Source of the DNA: Saccopteryx bilineata
Lineage: Eukaryota > Chordata > Mammalia > Chiroptera > Emballonuridae
Assembly (NCBI RefSeq): GCF_036850765.1
Contig: NC_089493.1
Location: 123,386,239 to 123,450,238, forward strand
Direction of reading: 5' to 3'
Length of the DNA stretch: 64,000 nt
Below the pieces are notes generated by a model. The model ran no database searches and was not told the DNA's origin. It saw only the letters and a list, made by a program, of their open reading frames with translations. A program made the translations under genes and the position numbers. Positions 11,424-21,800 of this stretch are shown here, one piece after another. The first letter of the stretch is position 1; the number at the start of each line of letters is the position of its first letter.

Positions 11424-11599
11424 CAAGGTCTACCGGAAAGTTCTGTTTCTATCACAACAAGTTTCAACACTTAAGCACGTTTATTTAGCGCATGTGTGCC
11501 TCTCTATTTTTATCACTTAATGTATACATACTGATGTAGCAAATTAACTAAAACAAAGTTGATTCACGTTAGTCTTATGTGTGAAGCGATAGTGTACCC

Positions 11600-11905
11600 A
11601 TGGCTACTGATAAAGTTTATTTACGTCACTGTAATTTTTACGAATTTCAACAAGGAAGAAATGCTACAGAAGCATGTCTGTCGCATCCACCATATTCCCC
11701 GGACTTAGCACCCTCTGACTATCACTTGTTTTTGTCCTTACAAAATTTTTTGAAGGGCAAAAAATTCAAAAATGAAGAAGATATTAAACAAGCACTGGTT
11801 CAATTTTTCGCATCAAAAGATAAAACATTTTTTAAAAATGGGATATACAAATTGCCCTCACGCTGGCAAGAAATCATTAATAATAATGGCAATTATATTA
11901 TTTAA
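11600..11905 (+). pseudogene. Mariner transposase, in-frame internal deletion (101 aa)
   Basis: An open frame of 101 codons. Residues 1-26 (MATDKVYLRHCNFYEFQQGRN...) match the extreme N terminus of a mariner transposase, including the FYEFQQGRNATEA helix-turn-helix start. From residue 27 the protein jumps to the third part of the catalytic domain: HPPYSPDLAPSDYHLF carries the last aspartate of the DD34D triad, followed by the usual C terminus ending NNNGNYII. About two thirds of a normal roughly 345-residue transposase, with the first two catalytic aspartates, is missing, yet the frame stays open. The TAA stop at 11903-11905 overlaps the AATAAA. Catalysis is impossible; open frame is probably chance, but partial HTH retention is worth noting. 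Confidence 0.85.
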
Positions 11906-11909
11906 TAAA
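11904..11909 (+). terminator. Polyadenylation signal AATAAA used by the L1-1 unit
   Basis: AATAAA from the mariner 3' region. The A tail starts at 11926, 16 nt downstream, the usual cleavage distance. The tail (11926-11965) is followed directly by the right TSD. Confidence 0.75.
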
Positions 11910-11965
11910 GTTTATTGATGGTAAGAAAAAAAAATAAAAAAATAAAAAATAAAAAATAAAAAAAA

Positions 11966-11980
11966 AAGAATACAGTACTA
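11966..11980. repeat. Target-site duplication, right copy (L1-1 unit)
   Basis: AAGAATACAGTACTA, identical to 2539-2553. The Tigger sequence resumes immediately after it. Confidence 0.92.
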
Positions 11981-12238
11981 AATAACTGTATTTAGTTAAC
12001 ACTTTTTTCTTTTATTTCATATATTTTGTTATACATTGGTAAAGTATACATGTGTGTTTCTTAATTAAAAACCTGTCTTTTTAATAATTTTGGATGGTTT
12101 GGGGATATTTCACAGGGCTGGAACAGATTAAATCTATTTCAGTTATTTTAAATGGGAGAAATTTGTTTGATATACGAGTTGACTGACTTACGAGCTCAGT
12201 TACAGAACAAATTAAACTCATATATCAAGGTACCACTG
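11981..12238 (+). mobile_element. Tigger DNA transposon, right end
   Basis: Noncoding right end of the Tigger element. It finishes in a long terminal inverted repeat (from about 12160) ending CAAGGTACCACTG at 12238, next to the TA target dinucleotide (12239-12240). The partner repeat at the left end is outside the window. Confidence 0.8.
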
Positions 12239-12240
12239 TA

Positions 12241-14690
12241 CTGTAATGTCAAACAAAAAAAATTTATTGAACTCAATATTCCCTAAACATATAAATATAG
12301 ACACTTTTGATTTCATCATATTTTCAGTAATAACTTGAGGAAAATTATTCCATAAAATATTCATCTTTAAAAATCTGTCCTAAAAGTTATACTAAAAGAC
12401 ACACCCAAACTGGATAATTTGGAAGAGTTTAATAAACTATTTACAAAGATGTGTATGAGATTAAAGAAATAAGAGATAGGGCAGTTTCCAGGGTCAGCAA
12501 CATCAGGGGATCATTACCTAGGCTTGAAGGGACAGAAAGAAGAAATGGAGACTGGAACCCAGAGATGGTGACTGTGGCCTTTGGTACAGGAGCCTAGGCA
12601 ACCCACTGAGACAAAATGAAGAGGAAGCTGGGGTAATAAATTCCCAGATCTACTTTTGTCTCACCCTCTGATCACCTATTATTGGTCTCCATCAGCCAAA
12701 CTCAACAGCAACTGGAAAGCAAGAGACCTCATTAATTCTGTCTATAGAGTTTAACCTTTTGGGGCACAGAGCAAGGTAAATAGTAGACTTGGATGGGCAC
12801 ATAACCAGAACACTAATGTTACATCAGAGGTCTAGTCAATATAATTTTTTTATCCTAGATATATAATAATTATTTAGTCATTCATTTTTTAACAAAGATT
12901 TTTTTATTGAAATATTTGTTTGTCAATATTTATTGGACTTCTACTGCAATAGAAAAACAGGCACAAGGTTCTGAAGGAACTGACAGCCAAGAAAGTATGA
13001 TAGAAATGAAAGTATGCAAAATAAAATGCAATTTAATTAGAGATATGATAGGGTTATAACTAAATTGCCTTGAGTTTACATGGGGGAAGAGCAAACATTT
13101 GAGAAAGTCAAAAAGGCACCATTTGAATTGAGTTGTGAAGTACAATTAGATTATTTTCCAGGAAGAGTGGCTATCAAAGTCAAGGAGTACATTTGTAAAA
13201 GAAGAAACAATGTGTGCAGAAGCAGGGATGTGTGAAGAAGGCATATTGTGTATAGGAATTGGTAAGAAGTTCAGAAGTGTTGATTACGTGAGGCATGTTG
13301 GTGGACCTGTGTTAGCTAAAAATGGAAAGACTGGTTAAGGACTTGTCATAATTCTAATTCTGGAATTTTTTCCACCTATAAAAAATTTTATATGGTTTTT
13401 AAATAAGACATTAGAGAGTAGTTGCTCTATGGACTACAGATAGGGTATTAAAGGCTCTGCACTCTAACCTCAACTCAGTTTTATTTATTACACCTCACTC
13501 TTCCAGGGCTATGTGTTGCTCTGACACTACTGAGAACAATCTACCTGTTTTCCACTAAGATAATTGCAACTTATCAATTCAATGTAAGTTTAATATATGA
13601 TCTCTGAAATTCTGGCTATTCAAACAGTAAAAGAGAGTCTGCTAGAAAAGAATACCCTGAACAGTTTCATTAGGCAAGCTTAATTTAGGATAAATAAATA
13701 TCACTGCAGCTGTACTAGAGAATAACCAGCTAGAGCAAACCATACCAATTTTGCTCTATATGGTGCATATAAGTGCTAAGTGCCAATTCTCATAGAAACT
13801 TAAATTAATTTGCTGCCTTGTCCAATACTGTTCTCCAATTAACTTCAAAAAAGAATAAGATTTCCAATTAAAAATTTCAGGGCACAACTTAAGTATGGAT
13901 GGCATTTATAAATTACTTCTCCTTCCTTGACTGATTATAATCAGATCAAATTGTGAATGAACCATTCTATATTATTGAATGTAATGAACCAAAGAAATAG
14001 AAATGTACCTGTGGGGATAAAGTTCACTCTCCTGAGGTCTTTCTATATTTCTAATCTGTATGATCTTCCTCAGATCAATCCTTAAAAGTTCAAAAATAGT
14101 AGCAAGTCCTTTGGTCCCTTGCCTAAAATATAGGGTATTCTTTTTCAACTAAGGGTTTTTTTTCCTTTAGGCTCCTATTAATCTCTGTCTTGGCCACCAA
14201 ATTGCATAAAGTCTTAGAGCACCAATACATAGTGTTTTTCAATAAACAATATTTTCAAAAAATGGGTACCAAATCACCCTTCATACTCTTAAAAGCACCT
14301 TTGTGTTATAGCTTTGTTTGCTTAGCAGTGACTGTTTTTACCTAACACAGCCCTTCTTCACTCCTCATATTTTTTAATAGTAAAATTTTTCTTTTTCCTT
14401 AATTCTTGGCATAGGTGTTACCTGTGCTCCTAGCCCTTCCACCCACATCCCCATTCAGTCATTCAGTGTTGCTTTTCTACTCATTGCAGGTAGAGCACTT
14501 AGCATATCAATACTATAATTTTCTTATCCACATTACTCACTCCCATCCTAGGTTGTTAATCTCAGAAACTATTTATAATAATTCTTTATAATCCAAGGAA
14601 GTAGTAAATAAATACAATAAATTAATGTAATCTTTATCATAAATAACAACCATTCGAAATAATATGCAATTTATTTTTCTAATCTTAATC
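12241..14690. other. Unique or ancient noncoding DNA
   Basis: AT-rich sequence without a credible gene, splice structure or RNA gene. The piece at about 12410-12830 has the look of an old LTR or other dispersed repeat that I could not name. Several weak open frames (for example 12930-13145) have no recognisable domain. Confidence 0.5.
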
Positions 14691-14708
14691 CTACTGCCAG
14701 ATTCTTAT
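14691..14708. repeat. SINE target-site duplication, left
   Basis: CTACTGCCAGATTCTTAT, identical to 15103-15120 (18 bp). Perfect identity points to a fairly recent insertion. Confidence 0.95.
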
Positions 14709-15102
14709 ATTTTTTTTTGTATTTTTCTGAAGCTGGAAACGGGGAGAGACAGTCAGACAGACTCCAGCATGCGCCTGACTGGGATCCACCCGGCACGCCC
14801 ACCAGGGGCGACGCTCTGCCCACCAGGAGGCATTGCTCTGCCCCTCTGGGGCATCGCTCTGTCATGACCAGAGACACTCCAGTGCCTGGGGCAGAGGCCA
14901 AGGAGCCATCCCCAGCGCCCGGGCCAACTTTGCTCCAATGGAGCCTCGGCTGCGGGAGGGGAAGAGAGAGACAGAGAGGAAGGAGAGGGGGAGGGGTGGA
15001 GAAGCAGATGGGCACTTCTCCTGTGTGCCCTGACTGGGAATCGAACCCAAGACTTCTGCACGCCAGGCCAACGCTCTACCAATGAGCCAACTGGCCAGGG
15101 CC
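14709..15102 (-). mobile_element. tRNA-derived SINE, long type, young
   Basis: A complete minus-strand copy of the long bat SINE. The tail appears as AT-rich DNA at 14709-14728. The body holds the pyrimidine-rich block (plus-strand AGAGAGAGACAGAGAGGAAG near 14965) and the tRNA-related head. The B box is near 15035-15050 (GGGAATCGAACCC inverse) and the A box near 15075-15092 (TACCAATGAGCCAAC inverse). It is flanked by a perfect 18-bp TSD. Several open frames cross it on both strands; they are by-products of its GC-rich body, not genes. Confidence 0.93.
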
Positions 15103-15120
15103 CTACTGCCAGATTCTTAT
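15103..15120. repeat. SINE target-site duplication, right
   Basis: CTACTGCCAGATTCTTAT, matching 14691-14708. Confidence 0.95.
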
Positions 15121-15135
15121 CCCAAGAAATCAATT

Positions 15136-15144
15136 AAGAGTAGT
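15136..15144. repeat. L1-2 target-site duplication, left
   Basis: AAGAGTAGT, repeated at 22958-22966 after the L1-2 A tail. The exact length is ambiguous because the 5' bases merge with the poly(A). Confidence 0.85.
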
Positions 15145-17561
15145 GGACGTCAGAGTAATGGCGGGGTAGGAAGCAATACCGATAAATCTCCCCCAAAACT
15201 CAACAAGATCTTCAACCAGAAACAGAAAAACCTATACTTGGAGCTTCCAGATGCTTCGCAATACACCCAAAGGTATGATAGAGTGAAAAATTGGCTAAAT
15301 ATATAACCAAACCCCAAAGGAAATAGGGAGTAAGAAATGCTCCGCCTTCCTCACTAACCTAAACAGGGCAGCTTTCTCTGGTAACTGTGAATATAGAAAC
15401 TGAGGCGGGCAAAGGGGGTGAATAGATCCAGACCGCCGCGGCACAAACGGCCGAACCAGGCTGTGGCACGGAAATCCAAGCTGAGGAAAATCTGATCCTG
15501 TGGCAACCCGGGCAATACAAGCTAACACTCGCGCCAAACCCAAACAAAGAAAGACAAGCAGAGCGGCCATTTTACCCGGTCTCCTGGTCGGTGCGCAGTT
15601 AGTGGGTGAGAATTTCTTCCTAGGCCCCGAGAGTGGGTGCCCGTGTTGCCCCACGGAGAGGCAGGGTCAGAGGCCTTTCTGTGGGCCGAGGGCAGAGTCT
15701 CTGGGCAGCCCCAGCACCCTGGGAAAGCCACGCACGGGAGGGAGTGAGAACTAATTCCAACGGTGGAGATTTTCCGTGCTGGAGGGTGTTTCACTCAGAG
15801 GGAAACGCAGCCGGCCTCATATCCTGGTTTGCGCGCGCAGATAAGGAGTGAGCAATTCCTCCGAGTGCCTCGGCAGTGCGCGCCCGTGTTATCGCACAGA
15901 GGGGCAGAGTCAGGGGCCTTTGTGTGGGCCAAAGCGGAATCTCGAGCCACCCCAGTGCCTTGCAAAAGCCGCGCACGGGGACGGAGCGAGACTCAATTCC
16001 AATGCTGCAACTTTTCCCTGCAGTTGGGGGTTTCACTCAGAGCATGAGACTGCTGGCTGGATATCCTGGTCGCAGACAGTGAGTGAGAGTTTCCTCCAAG
16101 CGCCCTGGAAGTGGGTGGCCGCTTGTGTTACTGGACAGAGTGGCAGAGCCAGAGGTCTTTGAGTGGGCGGAAAGCCCACCTGATTATGCTAGCAGCTCTG
16201 ACTGACTGAGCCTTACCCAGAGCCCTGTGCTGAGTGAAAATAGAGTGGGGAGTTGCCAGCTCTTTGAGCCTCTTACTATCCAGGCAGAGGCAGCAGCAAC
16301 CCCATAGCTGGATTATCAGGCTACTAATTGAGGAAGGAAAGACTAGGAGAAAGGCTCCAGGAACAAGGACTCTCTCACTGTCGGAGCCTATAAATGCTAA
16401 TGAGCTTTGACTGCCAACGAGACTAAAGCACAATACATGACATTACCATAGAGACTTATCAACTGCAAACCTCTACCTGAGTGTGCCAAAGGGGCAGAAC
16501 CCGGGGTACAGAGTCACCGACCAGGAAGAGGGAGAGAAAAGAAAAAGCAAGAAGATAACCTCTCAAAATCAAGAATAATCTGCAGACTTTATAACCTATC
16601 CCATTTTATTATATTTGTTCATTTGTTTCTCTTATCTTCATTCTTGATACTTTTTTTTCCTCCTCCAATTTGGCCGATTAACTCTCTACCGGTCTTACTC
16701 TCTCCTCTCCTTTAAATACACTACCCATAAGTGTTACATCTCCCATTATCTTTTCTCTTCTCTTCCTTTCTCTCTATGAGGGTTGCACTCCAAAACCCTT
16801 AACTCTCTCTCTCTCTCTCTTTCTTTTTTCTTCTTTTAGTGGTTCCCTCTTTTTTTCTCTCTCTCTTTCTTTTCTCCCTCTATATTAGTTTCTTCCTTTC
16901 TCCTTTACATCTCCTCTCATTCAAACCTCAATAACAAACAAATTATCTTATCTGGGACTCAAACCTATGTTTGTGGCATTTTGGGGGGTTTTTACTTCAC
17001 CTTTTTAACTCACTAGCAGTGCTCCGATCCCTGGCTCTCCATATTATCTAGTTCTTGTTCCACTAAATACAATAGTAATTTTTTAATTTGTCCCTCCATT
17101 TTTTCATTTTCCTCTTATTCCTCTCATCATAACTCTTAGACAACCAACACCTAAAAGCAAATCATTTTATTCTTGACCCAAATTTTTTTCTTATTTGCTT
17201 TTTGTGGATCCATACACTCATTTTTTTCTTTTTTCTTTTTTTTTTTCCTTTTTTTTTTTTTTTTTTTTTTGCCCCTTTATTACTTTTCCCCAATTCAGGC
17301 CCTCCATCACAGGCATTGTTTGTTATAATTCACAGTCCACCACAAGATTTTCTCAAGAAAGAGGGGAGAGGAGAGGAGAGGAAAAAAGGAGGGGGGGAAT
17401 AATTTCCTTTTTTAAAAAATTTTTATTTTATTTTATTTTTCTTTATTTCATTATTAATTTTTTTAAAAAAACAACTCTTTTCGATTATTTATTTTTTTAT
17501 TTTCTTTAACTTTTTATTCTTTATTAAATCTCATTAATACTATCAACAAAACCACCCTCAG
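15145..17561 (+). promoter_or_regulatory. L1-2 5'UTR with tandem monomers and pyrimidine tract
   Basis: A 2.4-kb leader. At +14 it has ATGGCGG, a core like the YY1 site near the start of human L1. From 15582 to about 16180 there is a CpG-rich array of about 240-bp tandem units, two full and one partial. From about 16600 to 17560 the plus strand is strongly pyrimidine-rich, including a long T run near 17240-17270 and a CT repeat at 16803-16822. Monomeric L1 promoters are well known in mouse. Promoter role here is inferred. Confidence 0.75.
15582..16180 (+). repeat. About 240-bp tandem monomers in the L1-2 leader
   Basis: TCCTGGT followed by a GCGCAG-like segment recurs at 15582, 15822 and 16064, giving periods of 240 and 242 bp. 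Each unit then has a CCCGTGTT(A/G)-like block, a GGCAGAG(C/T)CAGAGG-like block and TTTCACTCAGAG. The third unit breaks off near 16180. Units differ by substitutions at a visible but moderate rate. Confidence 0.8.
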
Positions 17562-18889
17562 ATGCCATTAAGGAAGAGAAAATCGAATATCATGGATACA
17601 AAAGAAAGAGAGGTAACACAGCTAGATGAGGAAAAATCTATAAAGAAAAAATTTAATATATTGGAAACCTTGGAGCTAAATGACAGAGAATTCAAGATAG
17701 AAATCCTAAAAGTCCTCCGAGATATACAAGAAAACACAGAAAGGCAATTTAGGGAGCTCAAAAAACAACTCAATGAACATAAAGAATATATGTCCAAGGA
17801 AATTGAAACTATAAAAACAAATCAAACAGAGATGAAAAACTCAATTCACAAGCTGAAAAATGAAGTAAAAAGCTTAGCTAATAGAACAGGTCAGATAGAA
17901 GAGAGGATTAGTGAAATAGAAGACAAGCAACTTGAGGCACAACAGAGAGAAGAAGAAAGAGACTCAAAAATTAAAAAAAATGAGATAGCCTTACAAGAAT
18001 TATCTGACTCCATCAAAAAGAATAACATAAGAATAATAGGTATATCAGAGGGAGAAGAGAGAGAAAATGGAATGGAGAACATACTCAAAAATAATAGATA
18101 AGAACTTCCCAAACCTGTGGAAAGAACTAAAGCCTCAAGTTCAAGAAGCAAACAGAACTCCAAGTTTTCTTAAGCCCAACAAACCTACTCCAAGGCATAT
18201 CATAATGAAATTGACACAAACCAACAGCAAAGAAAAATTCTCAAGGAAGCCAGGGAAAAGAAGAATACAACATATAAAGGAAGGCCCATTAGATTATCAT
18301 CAGATTTCTCAGCAGAAACTCTACAAGCTAGAAGAGAGTGGACCCCAATATTTAAAGTCCTGAAAGAGAGAAACTTTCAGCCACGAATACTATACCCATC
18401 AAAGCTATCCTTCAAATACGAAGGAGAAATAAAAACATTCACAGATACAGAAAAGATGAGGGAATTTATCATCAGAAAACCCCCACTCCAGGAATTACTA
18501 AAGGGGGTTCTCCAATCAGATACAAAGAACAAAAAAAACAAAGCCAGAACTAAAAGCTCCAAGAAGAACACAATAAAACCAAATTTAAACTGTGACAACA
18601 ACAAAAACAAAGAGGGGGAGAAGATGGAGATTAACAATAGCAAAGGACAATGGAGTGCAAAAGTACTCACAAAATAGTTCGCTACAATGAACAGGGTAGG
18701 GACCCTTTTCATTACTTAAAGGTAACCACCATTGAAAAAACCACCACAGAAACACATGAGATAAAAAAGATAGCAACAGAGGAAAGATGTATGGAATACA
18801 ACCAAATAAAAACAAAAGATAGAAAAACGAAAGAGAAGGATCTAACAAGACACAAAACTAACAGAAAGCAAGATATAAAATGGCAATAG
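17562..18889 (+). pseudogene. L1-2 ORF1, multiple frameshifts
   Basis: The start at 17562 (MPLRKRKSNIMDTK) is clear because the open frame begins there and the same start is found in L1-C. Codons about 30-150 form a long coiled coil rich in E, K, L and N. NNIRIIGISEGEE near 18020 marks the RRM-like domain. The frame is lost near 18085, again near 18240, and again in the C-terminal third, where KPPLQELLKGVLQSDT is readable around 18475. The last codons (KWQ, stop 18887-18889) overlap the ORF2 ATG at 18880. Compared with L1-1 ORF1 it is more damaged. Confidence 0.87.
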
Positions 18890-21800
18890 GGAACTCACAA
18901 GTATAAATAATTACACTAAATGTAAACGGATTAAACTCACCAATAAAAAGGCACAGAGTAGCAGAATGGATTAAAAAAGAAAATCCAACTGTATGCTGCC
19001 TACAGGAAACTCATCTAAGTAACAAGGATAAAAACAAATTCAAAGTGAAAGGCTGGAAAACAATACTCCAAGCAAATAACATCCAAAAAAAAGCAGGTGT
19101 AGCAATACTCATATCGGATAATGCTGACTACAAGACAGGAAAAGTACTCAGAGACAAAAATGGCCATTTTATAATGGCTAAGGGGACACTGAATCAAGAA
19201 GACATAACAATTCTTAATATATATGCACCAAACCAAGGAGCACCAAAATATATAAGACAGCTACTTATTGATCTTAAAACAAAAACTGACAAAAATACAA
19301 TCATACTTGGAGACCTCAATACACCGCTGACGGCTCTAGATTGGTCATCCAAACAGAGAATCAACAAAGACATAGTGGCCTTAAACAAAACACTAGAGCA
19401 CCTGGATATGATAGACATCTACAGGACATTTTATCCCAAAGTGACTGAGTATACATTTTTCTCCAGTGTACATGGATCATTCTCAAGAATTGACCATATG
19501 TTGGGCCACAAAAACAACATCAGCAAATTCAGAAAAATTGAAGTTGTACCAAGCATATTTTCTGATCATAAAGCCTTGAAACTAGAATTCAACTGCAAAA
19601 AAGAGGAAAAAAATCCCACAAAAATGTGGAAACTAAACAACATACTTTTAAAAAATGAATGGGTCAAAGAAGAAATAAGTGCAGAGATCAAAAGATATAT
19701 ACAGACTAATGAAAATGACAATACAACATATCAGAATCTATGGGATGCAGCAAAAGCAGTAATAAGAGGGAAGTTCATATCGCTTCAGGCATATATGAAC
19801 AAACAAGAGAGAGCCCAAGTGAACCACTTAACTTCACACCTTAAAGAACTAGAAAAAGAAGAACAAAGACAACCCAAAATCAGCCAAAGAAAGGAGATAA
19901 TAAAAATCAGAGCAGAAATAAATGAATTAGAGAACAGAAAAACTATAAAAAAAATTAATAGAACAAGGAGCTGGTTCTTTGAAAAGATCAACAAAATTGA
20001 CAAACCCTTAGCAAGACTTACCAAGGAAAAAAGAGAAAGAACCCATATAAACAAAATCCAAAATGAAAGAGGAGAAATCACCACGGACACCGTAGATATA
20101 CAAAGAATTATTGTAGAATAGTATGAAAAACTTTATGCCATTAAATTTAACAACCTAGAAGAAATGGATAAATTCCTAGAACAATACAACCTTCCTAGAC
20201 TGAGTCAAGAAGAAGCAGAAAGCCTAAACAGACCTATCAGTAGAGAAGAAATAGAAAAAACCATTAAAAACCTCCCCAAAAATAAAAGTCCAGGCCCTGA
20301 CGGCTATACCAGCAAATTTTATCAAACATTCAAAGAAGACTTGGTTCCTATTCTACTCAAAGTCTTCCAAAAAATTGAAGAAGAAGCAATACTTCCAAAT
20401 ACATTTTATGAGGCCAACATAACCCTCATACCAAAACCAGGCAACGATGGCATAAAAAAAAAAACAACAGACCAATATCTCTAATGAATACAGATGCTAA
20501 AATACTAAACAAAATACTGGCAAACCGAATACAACAACATATTAAAAAAATAATACATCATCATCAAGTGGGATTCATCCCAGAATCTCAAGGATGGTTC
20601 AACATACGTAAAACGGTTAATGTAATACACCATATCAACAAAACAAAGAACAAAAACCACATGATCTTATCAATAGACGCAGAAAAGGCTTTCGATAAAA
20701 TACAACACAATTTTATGTTTAAGACTCTCAACAAAATGGGTATAGAAGGAAAATATCTCAACATGATAAAGGCCATATATGATAAACCATCAGCTAACAT
20801 CATATTAAATGGCACTAAACGGAAGGCTTTCCCCGTCAAATCAGGAACAAGACAGGGTTGTCCACTCTCTCCACTCTTATTTAATGTGGTACTAGAGGTT
20901 CTAGCCAGAGCAATCAGACAAGACAAAGAAATAAAAGGCATCCATATCGGAAATGAAGAAGTAAAGGTATCACTTTTTGCAGATGATATGATCCTATACA
21001 TCGAAAACCCCAAAGAATCCACAAAAAGACTACTAGAAACAATAAGCCAATACAGTAAGGTCACAGGATACAAAATTAACATACAGAAGTCAATAGGCTT
21101 TCTATATGCCAACAATGAAACAACTGAGAAGGAACTCAAAAGAATAATCCCCTTCACGATTGCAACAAAAAAAATAAAATACTTAGGAATAAACATAACA
21201 AAGAATGTAAAGGACATATATAATGAAAACTATAAACCATTGTTAAGGGAAATCGAAAAAGATATAATGAGATGGAAGAATATACCTTGTTCTTGGCTAG
21301 GAAGAATAAATATAATCAAGATGGCTATATTACCCAAAGCAATATACAAATTTAATGCAATTCCCATCAAACTTCCAATGACATTTTTTAAAGAAATAGA
21401 ACAAAAAATCATCAGATTTATATGGAACTATAAAAAACCCCGAATAGCCAAAGCAATCCTAAAGAAAAAGAATGAAGCTGGGGGCATAACAATACCTGAC
21501 TTCAAACTATATTATAGGGCCACGACAATCAAAACAGCATGGTATTGGCAGAAAAATAGACACTCAGACCAATGGAACAGAATAGAAAGTCCAGAAATAA
21601 AACCACATACATATAGTCAAATAATTTTTGATAAAGGGGCCAACAACACACAATGGAGAAAAGAAAACCTCTTCAATAAATGGTGCTGGGAAAACTGGAA
21701 AGCCACATGCAAAAGAATGAAACTGGACTACAGTCTCTCCCCCTGTACAAAAATTAACTCAAAATGGATCAAAGATCTAAACGTAAGACCTGAAACAATT

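Larger units (their letters stand above)
11424..11925 (+). mobile_element. Mariner element, internally deleted, 3' end missing
   Basis: It starts after a TA at 11422-11423 with CAAGGTCTACCGGAAAGTTC, a mariner-type terminal inverted repeat. The transposase is internally deleted (next entry). The expected right terminal repeat, the inverse of the left one, is absent: the element stops 16 nt after AATAAA and runs straight into poly(A). That is what a transcript polyadenylated at the mariner signal would look like after retrotransposition. Confidence 0.85.
2554..11965 (+). mobile_element. L1-1: full-length L1 insertion with 3.2-kb 3' extension
   Basis: One unit bounded by a perfect 15-bp TSD. 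It starts at a true L1 5' end (GGACGAGGAGACAAGATGGC) and ends in an A-rich tail (11926-11965). Inside are a 1.34-kb 5'UTR, ORF1, ORF2 and the start of the 3'UTR to about 8780. The sequence then departs from the L1 3'UTR seen in the copy ending at 22957. The remaining 3.2 kb consists of ERV pieces, a SINE, a second L1 tail and a 3'-truncated mariner. The tail follows the mariner AATAAA by 16 nt. The simplest reading is L1 read-through with 3' transduction; the SINE at 9010-9400 could have been added later. Confidence 0.75.

Noticed and set aside
11600..11905. Domesticated mariner gene
   Set aside because: The frame is open, but it lacks most of the protein, has no upstream exon or promoter visible, and lies within a retroposed unit. 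Chance is more likely.
12930..13145. Small minus-strand ORF of 71 codons as a host gene
   Set aside because: No domain, no conservation evidence, and normal length for chance in AT-rich DNA.
14664..15133. Overlapping open frames of 60-126 codons on both strands across SINEs (also near 9136, 32911, 57369, 58568, 60124)
   Set aside because: They coincide exactly with GC-rich SINE bodies, recur in every copy, lack domains and appear in several frames at once. They are by-products of SINE composition.
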